DNA of 64,000 bases from Arcobacter sp. (GCA_002869535.1 PKUK01000008.1:116541-180540), one strand, 5' to 3'. Numbered from the stretch's first letter, positions 36,867-46,821 are shown. Translations and numbers: made by a program. Notes: generated by a model from the letters alone, not told the origin.

Positions 36867-38891
36867 CTACTTTCCCTCATCACCTCTTTGTTTTAAAAGT
36901 GTAGAGACTTCCCAAGTTAAGTAGTCACTTACAGTTTTTTTAAAATCTTCTAATGTTGGTTTAGTATCTAAGGGTGCTGATTGGTTCCAGTCTGCTCCGT
37001 TTGTCGGGTCAATATTACCTTCATAGTATTCTTTTTCACTAAAGATATTTAGCTTACTTTTTCCAAAACGCACTAAGTTTACAAGCTCTTCGTAACGCTC
37101 TTTTGCACGGTCTGTATCTTTTAGGTTGTTACTCGCTTTTTTACGGTTTGTTCTTGTGTAACCATCGTTTGAAAAGTTTATAAATTTTACCATCTCATCT
37201 TTGTGATGTTTTTCATTGACTTTAAAAACATATATATTGGTTTGCACACTTGCTTTTCCTATAAATATATCTACAGGCATTTTTATACTTGCATATAAAG
37301 TGTGTTTTTCAAGTATTTTTTTACAGTACTCTCTTGCTTTTCCAGAACCTGCTGAGTTTTGTATGATGATTGCGGCGTATCCTTTGTTCATCATGTCCAG
37401 AGCTTTTTGTACAAAAACCATCCCATTTCCATCTGCTGAATATGGAGGATTTAACACAAAAGCATCAGCAGGAAATTTACTGTCAGTTTTACCAAATCCA
37501 TAGTTTCCATCAAAATCTGCTAGTGAATCTTTATTTAAAATGTTTGAGCTTCCATCACCCATAAGAATCATATTTAAGATAGCCAACATATAAACACTTG
37601 AAAGTAACTCTAAACCTAGGAGTTGTTCTGCTTTTATTTTTATCTGTTTTTGAGTAAGCTCATCAGGTGAAGGGATACTCTCTTTTGCATCGTTTAACAT
37701 CTCATTCATAGCTGCAACTAACAGACCAGCTGAACCAGTAGCAAAATCCCATACATAAGAATCTTTATTTACCCTTGCTAACTTTACTAAAAGTGTACCA
37801 ATATATGAAGGAGTTAGAACTACATCATTTAGCTTGTCTTGTGAGAAACCAAGCCAACCATACATCTCATTAAAAAGTTTTCCTGTAAAATCTGTCGTTA
37901 AACCTATCTTGTAATATATCCCTAAATCATCTACAATTTTAGTAAATACTCTTTTTAGTTGACTCTCACCATTTTGTACTTTGTTGATGTTTTCAGTAAG
38001 AAGAGTATTTGATAATGTTCTTATGATTAACTCTTTTTTTTCTTGTGGAATCCCTTTTTCGTTTAAAAAAGCAGTAATTCTACCAATGACAATATCTCCA
38101 TCTCTCCCACCAACAAATGTCTGTGATTTTAAATCTGTTTTATCTAAAACAGGAACTTTATTTGGTATTCCAATCGTTGCTATAATAGAAGCAGCTACAA
38201 GATAAACACGGTCATTTTCCCCTAAGCCTTTTTCATTTTGATAAATGTCGTTGTTAAGTTTTACTAAGCTAGCATCAATCTCTTTTTCTTTTTGTGCTTT
38301 TAGAGTGTCTAGTTCTTCTTGTGTAAGATGTAAGTTTTTCACATCTTCAATAAAGCTGTCAAAATTCTTATCTGCTAAAAAAGAAAAATCTGAAAAATCT
38401 CCAACTCTTTGTCCCACTCCCAAGTTGTCTTTTGAGACAAAATAGACACCTATTTCATGTTGAATATCTCCCTTAGCATCTTTATAGCCTGTCATACCTA
38501 TAGCGATAATATCTGTGTAGTTTGTATGGTGCAATAGAGCATTTGCATAATGAACTGCACCATTTACTGCAAAATCTTTTATATTTTTAAAATTTGGTTC
38601 ATTTTTAGCTGTTTTATTTTCAACTTGTCCGTTAGAGTTAAGCTTTTCTAGTTTTCCTTTAACTCCTTTATATTCAATAAGTACTGGGAAATAGTTTGTA
38701 TTTTTATCTTTTAGTAATAGTTTAGCATCAGGACGATTTCCACCTTTCCCACCACCTTTAGATTCATACTCTTTAAGAGCCTTGTCTATTTGACTGTTTA
38801 AAGATTCTTGTTCTAGTTTATAATCTAATTTATAAGATTTAAGCCATCCGTTAGCTAAATCTGCAATATTTGGTTCTATTGATTGTGCCAT
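36867..38891 (-). CDS. BcgI-like restriction-modification A subunit (nuclease plus N6-adenine methylase)
   Basis: A 674-residue protein. The N-terminus has a PD-(D/E)xK-like site: RPDAKLLLK and then VLIEYKG (about residues 50-80). The second part is an HsdM-type methylase with the SAM-binding DFATGSAGLLV (about 380) and catalytic NPPYSADG (about 480), and a C-terminal helical arm. No separate HsdR gene lies nearby. One polypeptide with both activities plus a two-domain S subunit is the BcgI (type IIB) arrangement, which cuts on both sides of its site. A plain type I methylase is the main alternative. Confidence 0.78.
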   Translation of the reverse strand: MAQSIEPNIADLANGWLKSYKLDYKLEQESLNSQIDKALKEYESKGGGKGGNRPDAKLLLKDKNTNYFPVLIEYKGVKGKLEKLNSNGQVENKTAKNEPNFKNIKDFAVNGAVHYANALLHHTNYTDIIAIGMTGYKDAKGDIQHEIGVYFVSKDNLGVGQRVGDFSDFSFLADKNFDSFIEDVKNLHLTQEELDTLKAQKEKEIDASLVKLNNDIYQNEKGLGENDRVYLVAASIIATIGIPNKVPVLDKTDLKSQTFVGGRDGDIVIGRITAFLNEKGIPQEKKELIIRTLSNTLLTENINKVQNGESQLKRVFTKIVDDLGIYYKIGLTTDFTGKLFNEMYGWLGFSQDKLNDVVLTPSYIGTLLVKLARVNKDSYVWDFATGSAGLLVAAMNEMLNDAKESIPSPDELTQKQIKIKAEQLLGLELLSSVYMLAILNMILMGDGSSNILNKDSLADFDGNYGFGKTDSKFPADAFVLNPPYSADGNGMVFVQKALDMMNKGYAAIIIQNSAGSGKAREYCKKILEKHTLYASIKMPVDIFIGKASVQTNIYVFKVNEKHHKDEMVKFINFSNDGYTRTNRKKASNNLKDTDRAKERYEELVNLVRFGKSKLNIFSEKEYYEGNIDPTNGADWNQSAPLDTKPTLEDFKKTVSDYLTWEVSTLLKQRGDEGK

Positions 38892-38994
38892 TTATTTTCC
38901 CAATGTATTTCTTTTATTATGTCTGTAAAGTTTAGATTTGATATTCTAGCTGAAGATTGATTAATGTTAATTTTGATGTACAACTGTTTATTAA

Positions 38995-39705
38995 TTACCC
39001 TCTCTCAATCAAATACCCCAACCCCTTCTTAGAAACAATAAAATCATCATCAGCTATCTTATCTTTAACCCTTTTTATAACCGTACGCATAGTAGCATCA
39101 GAAGTATTAATATCGTCCCAAATGAACTCTTTTAGATACTCTTTTGTTTTTATCTCTTTTATATTTTTAATTAAAGCCTCTAAAAGAAGTTTCTCTTTTT
39201 TTGATAGGTTTACTAACTCATCATTTCTATATAGAAGATTTGTTTTTCTATTGTATTGATATGTACTATTTAAAGCTATGATTTCTTCTTCTACTGGCTC
39301 ATTTGATTTATCTTCTAAAACTTTTGATTTGACCTTTTTTAACATCTCCATCATATTTTTTACTTCTAATGGTTTTACAAAATATGAGATAACATTTAGG
39401 TTTATAGATTTGAAAAGATACTCTTCATCTTTGTAGGCTGATACTATTATGAACTTTTGATTTTCATTTATAGCTGTGATGTTTTCAATCATAGTTAGTC
39501 CATCTACATTTGGCATTTGTATGTCTGTTAAGACTAAATCAAATGTTTTATTATCTTTATATGCTTTTTCATATAAATCAAAGCCCTCTTTTCCATCGCA
39601 AGCAATCTCTACTTCATCAAAAACTGTATCAAGGTAAAAACTTAATATTTCTCTTGCATCTTCTTCATCTTCAACTAATAATACTCTTGTAATATATTCA
39701 TTCAT
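38995..39705 (-). CDS. response regulator, OmpR/PhoB-like (first pair)
   Basis: A 236-residue two-domain regulator. The receiver has the acidic pair VEDEED, the phospho-acceptor Asp in LVLTDIQMPNVDG (about residue 60), Ser in VSAY and Lys in VKPLEVK. The C-terminal winged helix (about 150-236) includes LLEALIKN and TMRTVIKRVKDKI followed by a terminal GLGYLIE. It lies 16 bases after its kinase gene and is about 110 bases from the BcgI-like operon. Confidence 0.9.
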   Translation of the reverse strand: MNEYITRVLLVEDEEDAREILSFYLDTVFDEVEIACDGKEGFDLYEKAYKDNKTFDLVLTDIQMPNVDGLTMIENITAINENQKFIIVSAYKDEEYLFKSINLNVISYFVKPLEVKNMMEMLKKVKSKVLEDKSNEPVEEEIIALNSTYQYNRKTNLLYRNDELVNLSKKEKLLLEALIKNIKEIKTKEYLKEFIWDDINTSDATMRTVIKRVKDKIADDDFIVSKKGLGYLIERG

Positions 39706-39721
39706 AATTTTTCCTTAGAAG

Positions 39722-42331
39722 TTAGATATTTAGTGTAATAATAAATCTTACACCCTCACTTATATTTTCTACTTCAATCTTTCCTTTCATATTAGTTTCT
39801 ATTATTGATTTTGTCATATATAAACCTATGCCTGTACCTTGGGTTTCAAACTTAGTTGTAAAATATGGTTCATAAATTTTATATAAAATCTCTTCATCTA
39901 TATTTCCTCCATTGTTTGATATTTCTAAAATCAATTTATCATCATCTTTATGAAGGGATATGTTAATCAAGGCTTCAAACTTTTCTTTCTGTTTTTTTAA
40001 AAGAAGTGCATCTTTTGCGTTGTTTAAGATATTTAATAAGGCTTGTTTTAGCTCATTTTCGTAGTTTGTTATTTCAATCTCTTCATACTCAAAATTTATT
40101 TTAATATTTTCACTTTCATATTGATTTTTTATCATATCAAGCAGAGTATCAATAGACTCATTTACAAAGAACTTATTTTGAGTTTTTGAGGGTTTATAAA
40201 AGTTTCTAAAGTCATCGATAGTATCACTCATATACTCGATATGTTTATTTGCTTTGTTCATAAACTTATCTAGCTTCTCATCACTTACTTCTTTATTTTT
40301 GTAATTATCCCGCAAGAATTGCAGTATCAAAGAGACATTATTTAAAGGCTGTCTCCATTGGTGGGCAATATTTCCTAGCATCTCACCCATGGCTGCTAGT
40401 TTATTTTGCTGGATAAGAATTCTATCTTTGTCTCTATTTTTTGCAAGTTCATCTTGAACTTTTAATTTAAGTTCCTCTTCGCTAAGTTTTATTTTCGTAA
40501 TATCATTTAAATATCCATAGAAATGGCTTACTTGTCCAGAGTGATTTTTTATAAGTATTACCCTACTTGATATCCATCTTGTCTCATTTGCAGCATTTAT
40601 TATTCTGCATGTAAAAGTAAAGTTTGGTAGGTCTTTTTTTACAGCTGCATTAATAGCAACTTGTACATCATCTATATCATCTTTATGGATTAGTTCCATA
40701 AACTTTATATTCTCATTTTCAAACTCTTTTTTACTATATCCAAAGGTTTGAATACTATTTGAGATATATTGCACTGATAGGTTTTCATTATTTAGAAGTT
40801 TGAAAATTACAATCTTTCCATCTTCAACTAAAAGTTCAACATCAAGTAGCTCTTTTTTCATCCTTTTATTTTTATCTATATCCATAGACATCATAAGCAT
40901 TCTATCTAGTTCATTATTATCATCAAGGAAAGATTTACCTCGGGCAAGTACCCATTTAAATCCCTCATTTTTAGTCTTTAATCTACATTCACAAATAAAA
41001 GTATCATCGCCTTTTGCAAATATTTTGTCAAAGAGTTTTTCTACATTTGCTTTATCTTCGTTGTGTATTAAGTTAAACCAATCAGAAAAAGTCAAAACTT
41101 CATCTTTTTCATAACCAAACATATCTAGCCATTTATCAGAAAAATATATTTTTTGTGTCTTAAAATCAATATCCCATAATCCATCATTTGAAGCAATAAT
41201 TGCCAACTCAAATCTCTTTTTCCAATGTATTAAAGAGACAGTTTTATTTTCCAGTTCTTTGTTATACTCATTGATAATTGTTTTGATAAAGTTTGTAAAA
41301 AGATAAGTAAGTAAGATAAGTAAAGCAGCACTAACTAAGATATAAATAAAGATTTTAAAAAGTAGATTTCTATAATCATTTTTTATTTTATAAATAGTAT
41401 CTTTTATCTCATTTTCTACAATTTTTTTATCATAAAATCCTGAGACTAAAAAACTGTATTTCTCATAAAAGTAACTGTAGTTTTTAAATTTATCACTATA
41501 TTCAAAGTCATTAAAATAGTGGTTTAAGATGTCATATGATTTGTTTGATTTTTTATTTTTGAATAATACTGCGGAGTCTGCATATTTTTTTTGACTGTTA
41601 AAATTGTATGTTTTTTGTGAGATAATATCATAAAACCAAATATCAAACTTGTTACTATTTATCGCATCTATAATTGCTGTTTTTGTAATCTCTTTAATAG
41701 AATTTATTGTAGAAAAGGAACCTATGTAATACTTTTCTTTGCCAATAACTAACCTATCAAAGAAACTCAACCTTACAGTTTTTGCAACATCATCTTTCCA
41801 ATATTGAAGGTTGTTTTTACCTTGAGAATAAATATATTTTAAAGTAAAGTCTTTATATTTTTTCTCCTTGTAACTATAAATTAGATTTTGCAAGTAGTAA
41901 ATTGATTTGTTCCCATATAAGATATTTAGGCTATCTTCTTTAAAAATAGCAAGATTTATATTGTTTGTTTTTTCTATTTCTTTTAGGTATTTATTTAACT
42001 TATCATACTCTTTTAGCTGATTTGATTGAATATATCCAACAACTTTATAGGTTATATTCTTAAGATGTATCTCTTCATTTGAGAATCTGTCTTTTAATCT
42101 TTTTTCAACATAAGACTTGAATCTTCCTATCTCCTCTTTTTGAGCAAATTCATAATTTAAAGAGTATTTCTGTTTAAGTAAATCTATCTGTCGTGTTTGT
42201 TTAGAATCTAAAATAAAAAAGGTAATAAGAAAAGACAATAAAGCGATTACGATTATAAATATAAGGGGTATTTGAGAATATAATCGCTCTATATCATTTA
42301 AGCTGTATTTTTTTTTGTTTTTTAAAATCAT
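39722..42331 (-). CDS. membrane PAS-domain sensor histidine kinase (first pair)
   Basis: An 869-residue kinase: transmembrane helix near residues 20-45, a large extracytoplasmic sensor region (about 50-325, lysine/tyrosine-rich), a second helix near 330-350, two PAS domains (the first with ASNDGLWDIDFKTQKIYFS, the second with ISNSIQTFGYSKKEF, each followed by a PAC motif), the H-box MGEMLGNIAHQWRQPLNNVS (about 655), and an ATPase with NNAKDALL and GTGIGLYMTKSIIE. The signal is unknown. It partners the regulator directly downstream. Confidence 0.9.
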   Translation of the reverse strand: MILKNKKKYSLNDIERLYSQIPLIFIIVIALLSFLITFFILDSKQTRQIDLLKQKYSLNYEFAQKEEIGRFKSYVEKRLKDRFSNEEIHLKNITYKVVGYIQSNQLKEYDKLNKYLKEIEKTNNINLAIFKEDSLNILYGNKSIYYLQNLIYSYKEKKYKDFTLKYIYSQGKNNLQYWKDDVAKTVRLSFFDRLVIGKEKYYIGSFSTINSIKEITKTAIIDAINSNKFDIWFYDIISQKTYNFNSQKKYADSAVLFKNKKSNKSYDILNHYFNDFEYSDKFKNYSYFYEKYSFLVSGFYDKKIVENEIKDTIYKIKNDYRNLLFKIFIYILVSAALLILLTYLFTNFIKTIINEYNKELENKTVSLIHWKKRFELAIIASNDGLWDIDFKTQKIYFSDKWLDMFGYEKDEVLTFSDWFNLIHNEDKANVEKLFDKIFAKGDDTFICECRLKTKNEGFKWVLARGKSFLDDNNELDRMLMMSMDIDKNKRMKKELLDVELLVEDGKIVIFKLLNNENLSVQYISNSIQTFGYSKKEFENENIKFMELIHKDDIDDVQVAINAAVKKDLPNFTFTCRIINAANETRWISSRVILIKNHSGQVSHFYGYLNDITKIKLSEEELKLKVQDELAKNRDKDRILIQQNKLAAMGEMLGNIAHQWRQPLNNVSLILQFLRDNYKNKEVSDEKLDKFMNKANKHIEYMSDTIDDFRNFYKPSKTQNKFFVNESIDTLLDMIKNQYESENIKINFEYEEIEITNYENELKQALLNILNNAKDALLLKKQKEKFEALINISLHKDDDKLILEISNNGGNIDEEILYKIYEPYFTTKFETQGTGIGLYMTKSIIETNMKGKIEVENISEGVRFIITLNI

Positions 42332-42394
42332 TTAATAACCTGTTTCATAATTGTTTCAGACTTAACAATTATATTGAAACTTTATTAAATATAG

Positions 42395-42886
42395 CTAATT
42401 AATTAAAAATTGCCCTACTGATCTATCTTTTTTAAGTCTGCTGTGTTCTACAACAACCCCATGCATAGAGATATAAAGGCCTGGGTTAACATCTGCATTT
42501 AAAAACCCCAAAGCTTGTGAGAAGTTCATTGTTGCTTCTACCTCATCTATACTCATAGGAACCATAGCACCTGTAAAGACTATCTTTTTACCTTCAATTT
42601 TTCCTTCAAAGAATTTTGAAGTTAAGTCTACTGTATCAGTTCCATGTATGATTATGATTTTGTCACTTGTGCTGTTTTTAACCTCATCTAAAATAGTTTG
42701 TCTATCTTCATGCGTAAAATCTAAGCTATCTTTTGAAACTATATTTTTAATATCAAAGTTTATATTGTGGCAAGACTTTATTATCTTATCTAAAGCTACA
42801 CTATCACTAGGAACTTCAAGTTTTCCTTTGATAGGGTTATATCTTTTGTTAAAAGTCCCACCAGTATTTAAAACTGTTATATTCAT
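42395..42886 (-). CDS. single-domain asparaginase-like protein
   Basis: A 163-residue protein equal to the N-terminal catalytic domain of bacterial asparaginases: ITVLNTGGTFNKRYNP with the nucleophile Thr region, IIIIHGTDTVDLTSKF with the second Thr-Asp pair, and VFTGAMVPMS. The second domain of full-length enzymes is absent. The sequence after the TAA shows no homology, so this looks like a naturally short family member. Its start overlaps the aspA stop by four bases, linking asparagine to aspartate and fumarate metabolism. Confidence 0.7.
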   Translation of the reverse strand: MNITVLNTGGTFNKRYNPIKGKLEVPSDSVALDKIIKSCHNINFDIKNIVSKDSLDFTHEDRQTILDEVKNSTSDKIIIIHGTDTVDLTSKFFEGKIEGKKIVFTGAMVPMSIDEVEATMNFSQALGFLNADVNPGLYISMHGVVVEHSRLKKDRSVGQFLIN

Positions 42887-44295
42887 CTAACTTCCTTAAT
42901 CAAGTTGTGTACCATATTTCCTGGATGTAAAAGATCATCTAACTCTTCTTTTGTAAATAGTTCTTGTTCTAAAATAATATCGTATACCCTTTTATTTGTA
43001 GCCAAAGCCTCTTTTGCTATTGCTGAACTTTTTTCATACCCTAAGATTGGATTTAGACAAGTTACTAGGGTAACAGAATTTAAGATGTTGTTCATACAAA
43101 CCTCTTCATTAGCAGTGATTCCTTTAACACACTTTTCACCTAAAGAGTAAAATGCTCTTCTCATCATATTTATAGAGGTAAATAGTTTATATGCAATAAG
43201 TGGTTCAAATACATTTAACTGTAACTGTCCACCTTCACTAGCTATTGAGATAGTTGTATCAGCACCTATTACTTCAAAGGCAACTTGGTTTACAACTTCT
43301 GGGATTACTGGATTTACTTTTCCAGGCATGATTGAACTTCCTGGCTGCATTGGTGGAAGATTTATCTCATTGAATCCTGCTCTTGTACCAGAACTTAGAA
43401 GTCTTAAGTCGTTACAAATTTTTGACATCTTAATTGCAACTCTTTTTAGTATCCCAGAAATATGAACAAAAGCTCCAGTATCTTGTGTTGCTTCTATTAA
43501 ATCTCCGGCATTAATATAATCTATTCCTGTTACTTCTCTTAGATTACTAATAACCTTTCTTTGATATGCAGGTTTTGAGTTTATTCCAGTACCTATTGCA
43601 GTTGCTCCTAAGTTAACCTCTTTTAAAAGTGCTTGTGCATCTCTTAGTCTAAAAATATCTTCATCAATCATAACTGCATAGGTTTTAAACTCTTGACCTA
43701 AAGTCATAGGAACAGCATCTTGAAGCTGTGTTCTTCCCATTTTAAGTACATCTTTAAACTCTACTGACTTCTCTTCAAAACAATCTCTTAAATACCGTAG
43801 ACTATCTTTTAATTTATATATTAATTCATACAGAGTTAATTTAATAGCAGTAGGATATACATCATTTGTAGATTGACTCATATTTATGTGATTGTTTGGA
43901 TGGATGATATCATAAGAGCTTCTTGGTTTTCCAAGTATTTCTAAAGCTCTATTGGCTATTACTTCATTTGCATTCATATTTGTAGAAGTTCCAGCTCCAC
44001 CTTGGATAGGGTCAACTATAAACTGATCATGAAATTTTCCATCAATTATCTCATTACAAGCTTGAACGATAGCATCCCTTTGAATATCTGTTAAATCACC
44101 CAACTCATAGTTTGTCAATGCACAAGATTTTTTAACCTTTGCAAGGGATTTTATAAAAGTTGGAAATAAAGATAAACTAGTATGAGTAATATCAAAATTT
44201 TCACTAGCTCTTAAAGTCTGTATTCCATAATAACAATCTTTTTCTATCTTTTTTTCACCTAAAAAATCTTTTTATATTCTATATAAAGTTTCCAT
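42883..44295 (-). pseudogene. aspA: aspartate ammonia-lyase with an in-frame TAA at codon 8
   Basis: Starting at ATG 44295 the frame reads METLYRI-stop-KDFLGEKKIEKDCYYG and then continues without interruption to 42883, 470 codons, the usual AspA length. E. coli AspA has RIEEDLLG at the matching place, so GAA to TAA is the likely change. Intact family blocks include GGAGTSTNMNANEVIANRA, NDVYPTAIK, GRTQLQDAVPMT and the catalytic loop PGSSIMPGKVNPV. The next ATG (44118) would drop about 59 residues including the first active-site elements. Product: fumarate plus ammonium from aspartate. Confidence 0.88.
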
Positions 44296-44496
44296 ATGAC
44301 CTCTTTTATCTTATTTGTAGTTATTCAAAATACTATTATAAATTAGTATGTAAAAAGTGTGCTTTTATTCTACTATAAAAAAATTACAAACAAAGAATAT
44401 ACTACTTAATAAAAACTCTACAGCCATATAGATTATAAAACTCTTAAAACTTTTCTATCTATTAGAATATCTTAAATAAAAACACATGTAATTAGA

Positions 44497-44502
44497 TATA
44501 AT
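44497..44502 (+). promoter_or_regulatory. -10 element for the NYN-domain gene
   Basis: TATAAT in the context ATTAGATATAAT, 24 bases before the ATG, with an AT-rich upstream region. The remaining divergent spacer 44296-44496 shows no other recognised feature. Confidence 0.5.
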
Positions 44503-44525
44503 ATTTGATATAAAGGATTTAATAA

Positions 44526-45236
44526 ATGGAAGAAATGAGTACAGATAAACTTGCAGTCTTAATAGATGCAGATAATGCCCAAGCTTCTGTTATCTCTGAA
44601 CTATTAGAAGAGATAGCAAAGTTTGGAATTACAAATATAAAAAGAGCATATGGGGATTGGACTACTACTCAACTAAAAAGTTGGAAAGATCACTTACATA
44701 CCCATGCCATACAGCCAATTCAACAGTTTAGTTATACAAATGGAAAAAATGCCACTGACTCATCACTAATAATTGATGCTATGGATATATTACATGAAAA
44801 TCGTCTTGATGGTTTTTGTATAATCTCTTCAGATAGTGACTTTACAAGACTGGCTACAAGAATCAGAGAATCAGGACTTAAAGTATATGGCTTTGGGGAA
44901 CAAAAAACACCAGAAGCATTTATCTCTGCTTGTGATAAGTTTGTATATACTGAAAACTTGCGAGAAATAAAAGAAGTACCACAAACAAATAATGAACAAA
45001 ATAGATTAAAAGATATAATCACAAAAGCAGTAATTGCTGTATCAGATGATGATGACTGGGCAAATTTATCAGCAGTAGTTAAACATATAAATAAAAACTA
45101 CCCTTCATTTGACCCAAGAACATATGGATATGATAAGTATGGTAAACTAATGAAATCATTGGATTATCTAGAGTTAAATGAGATACCCTTTAATAAAAAT
45201 AGAAATGTACATATCTTTATAAGAGTGATTGACTAA
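44526..45236 (+). CDS. NYN-domain (LabA/DUF88) ribonuclease with C-terminal OST-HTH/LOTUS domain
   Basis: A 236-residue protein. The PIN-like NYN domain has LAVLIDADNAQ with the first acidic residues, NATDSSLIIDAMDIL, and CIISSDSDFTRLATRIRE with the catalytic Asp cluster (about residues 10-110). The C-terminal ~75 residues (LSAVVKHINKNYPSFDPRTY...YGKLMKSLDY) match the OST-HTH/LOTUS RNA-binding fold. It is probably an RNA-processing or RNA-decay nuclease; targets unknown. AAAGGA precedes the first ATG. Confidence 0.85.
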   Translation: MEEMSTDKLAVLIDADNAQASVISELLEEIAKFGITNIKRAYGDWTTTQLKSWKDHLHTHAIQPIQQFSYTNGKNATDSSLIIDAMDILHENRLDGFCIISSDSDFTRLATRIRESGLKVYGFGEQKTPEAFISACDKFVYTENLREIKEVPQTNNEQNRLKDIITKAVIAVSDDDDWANLSAVVKHINKNYPSFDPRTYGYDKYGKLMKSLDYLELNEIPFNKNRNVHIFIRVID

Positions 45237-45242
45237 AAGAGG

Positions 45243-45268
45243 TATAAAGAGAGTTTTCTCTCTTTATA
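45243..45268. terminator. bidirectional terminator
   Basis: Perfect 11-base stem TATAAAGAGAG / CTCTCTTTATA with loop TTTT, between the convergent NYN and yjdM stops. Confidence 0.8.
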
Positions 45269-45270
45269 GT

Positions 45271-45615
45271 TTATTGTTTTTTTACAAACTCTTGCTTAAG
45301 TTTAATAGCACCTACACCTGGCACTTTACAATCGATATTATGACCATCATTTCCTTCAACAAGTCTAATACCTTTTATTTTAGTACCAACTTTGATACCA
45401 GATGAGCTTCCTTTAACTTTTAAGTCTTTTACAACTGTTACATCATCACCATCTTGTAAAATAGTTCCATTTGCATCTTTTACTACTAATATATCTTCAT
45501 CTGATTCTACTTCATTTGCTGACCACTCATGTGCACACTCTGGACAGATTAATAAACTTCCATCTTCGTATGTATATTCACTTCCACATTTTGGACAATT
45601 TGGTAATTGGCTCAT
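45271..45615 (-). CDS. yjdM: PhnA/YjdM zinc-ribbon protein
   Basis: A 114-residue protein. The N-terminal zinc ribbon has [16 protein letters not shown] and [11 protein letters not shown], and the C-terminal PhnA domain has [20 protein letters not shown] and [12 protein letters not shown]. Despite the phn name, family members lie outside phosphonate pathways in most genomes and their function is unsettled. It stands alone, with its own start region and a shared terminator. Confidence 0.88.
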   Translation of the reverse strand: MSQLPNCPKCGSEYTYEDGSLLICPECAHEWSANEVESDEDILVVKDANGTILQDGDDVTVVKDLKVKGSSSGIKVGTKIKGIRLVEGNDGHNIDCKVPGVGAIKLKQEFVKKQ

Positions 45616-45672
45616 CTATTTCCTTTTAAATTTTTTTGGAATTGTAAGATATTAACTTAACAATGTCAAATA

Positions 45673-46623
45673 TTATATTTTTAACCCTAATTTTTCATCA
45701 AGACCTAACATAATATTCATATTTTGAACAGCAGCTCCTGAAGCTCCTTTTCCAAGGTTATCAAGTCTTGAAATCACAAGCATATAATCTTCACTATCAT
45801 AAACTGATATTTCGATTCTATTTGTGTTGTTACAATTCATTGCATCTAAAAAACCATCATCAAGATACGCAATATCATCTTCGATGATTTTAACAAACTG
45901 CTCATCTTTGTAGTAATCTTTATATATTGCTAATACTTCTTTTCTTGTAATCTTTTTATTTAAAAATTCACTCTTTACTAAGTATGACATTACAAGCATA
46001 CCTTGCTTAAAGTTTCCAACACTTGGCGTAAAAAATGGTGCATGTTTCAATCCTAAAACATGTTTCATCTCAGGCAAGTGTTTATGACTTAAACCTAATG
46101 CGTAAGGTCTTTGACTATCAAACTTACCTTTGTTTTCAGGCTCTTCATAAGCATCAATCAAAGCTCTTCCCCCACCACTATATCCTGTAATAGAGTGACA
46201 TACAATCTTATCTTTTGGCGAAACAATACTATTTTCTAACAAAGGTTTCATAGCCATAATAAATCCACTTGCATGACAACCAGGTACACAAACTCGCTTA
46301 GAGTTTTTTATATTTTCTCTTTGTGTTATAGTTAGTTCAGCTATTCCATAAGTCCACTCTGGGTTTGTTCTGTGAGCTGTACTTGCATCTATTACTTTTG
46401 TATTTTAATTAGTTATTAAAGCTACTGACTCTTTTGAAGCAGCATCAGGTAGACATAAAAAAACTAAGTCAGCTTCATTTAAAAACTTTTTCTTAATCTC
46501 AATATCTTTTTTCTCTTCTTCACTTATTGTTAAAAGCTCTAATTCACTTCTATTCTTTAGCATTTCATTTATTTTTAATCCAGTTGTTCCAAACTGTCCA
46601 TCTACAAAAATTTTATATTTCAT
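45673..46623 (-). pseudogene. argC: N-acetyl-gamma-glutamyl-phosphate reductase interrupted by in-frame TAA
   Basis: Joining the frame from ATG 46623 through the TAA at 46405-46407 to 45673 gives 316 codons, the size of the shorter AGPR type. The text is ESVALITN-stop-NTKVIDASTAHRTNP. FGTTGLKI supplies the nucleotide-site start, and the catalytic Cys lies in CVPGCHASGF, with GYSGGGRALI and LSHKHLPEM after it. The ATG at 46257 lies after the Cys, so the downstream fragment cannot be active alone. The loss would block arginine synthesis unless another copy exists. Confidence 0.87.
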
Positions 46624-46739
46624 TATTTCTCTTTTTAGTTATAATTTAGATATTTTAGCCTCATTTAGTTTAATTTTATATATTTTCATTTTGGTTAAAT
46701 TTTTTTTACCATTTTAATAAACTTTTACTATTGTTTTTG

Positions 46740-46745
46740 TACAAT
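46740..46745 (+). promoter_or_regulatory. -10 element for the di-iron/flavin cluster
   Basis: TACAAT in the context TTGTTTTTGTACAAT, an extended -10 with a T-rich -16 region. It would start transcription near 46752, at the beginning of the hairpin leader. Confidence 0.45.
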
Positions 46746-46749
46746 GCCA

Positions 46750-46796
46750 AGAATGTCTCAGGTTGAGATGCCATCATAACTTTTAGATGGACCAAG
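46750..46796 (+). promoter_or_regulatory. short structured 5' leader, class not recognised
   Basis: Two small hairpins lie in tandem: TCTCAGGTTGAGA (46759-46771 region) and CCATCATAACTTTTAGATGG (46773-46792 region). They are flanked by CCAAGAATG on the left and ACCAAGATT on the right, so CCAAGA occurs on both sides. It does not match a riboswitch class I can recall. It could be a translational control element or simply 5' UTR. Confidence 0.3.
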
Positions 46797-46821
46797 ATTA
46801 ACTATAATTTTGGAGAATTAT

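Noticed and set aside
40800-41114. Plus-strand frame rich in Ser/Ile/Leu inside the first kinase
   Set aside because: Antisense to the PAS region; the composition is that expected of reverse-strand AT-rich coding sequence.
42395-42886. Asparaginase as another truncated gene
   Set aside because: The sequence after the TAA shows no asparaginase-like continuation in any frame, and the protein ends at a natural domain boundary, so it is taken as a short family member.
45271-45615. Phosphonate metabolism role for the PhnA-named gene together with the PhnD-like gene
   Set aside because: PhnA/YjdM proteins are widespread zinc-ribbon proteins outside phn operons, the two genes are 3.6 kb apart on opposite strands, and no C-P lyase or ABC transporter genes are present.
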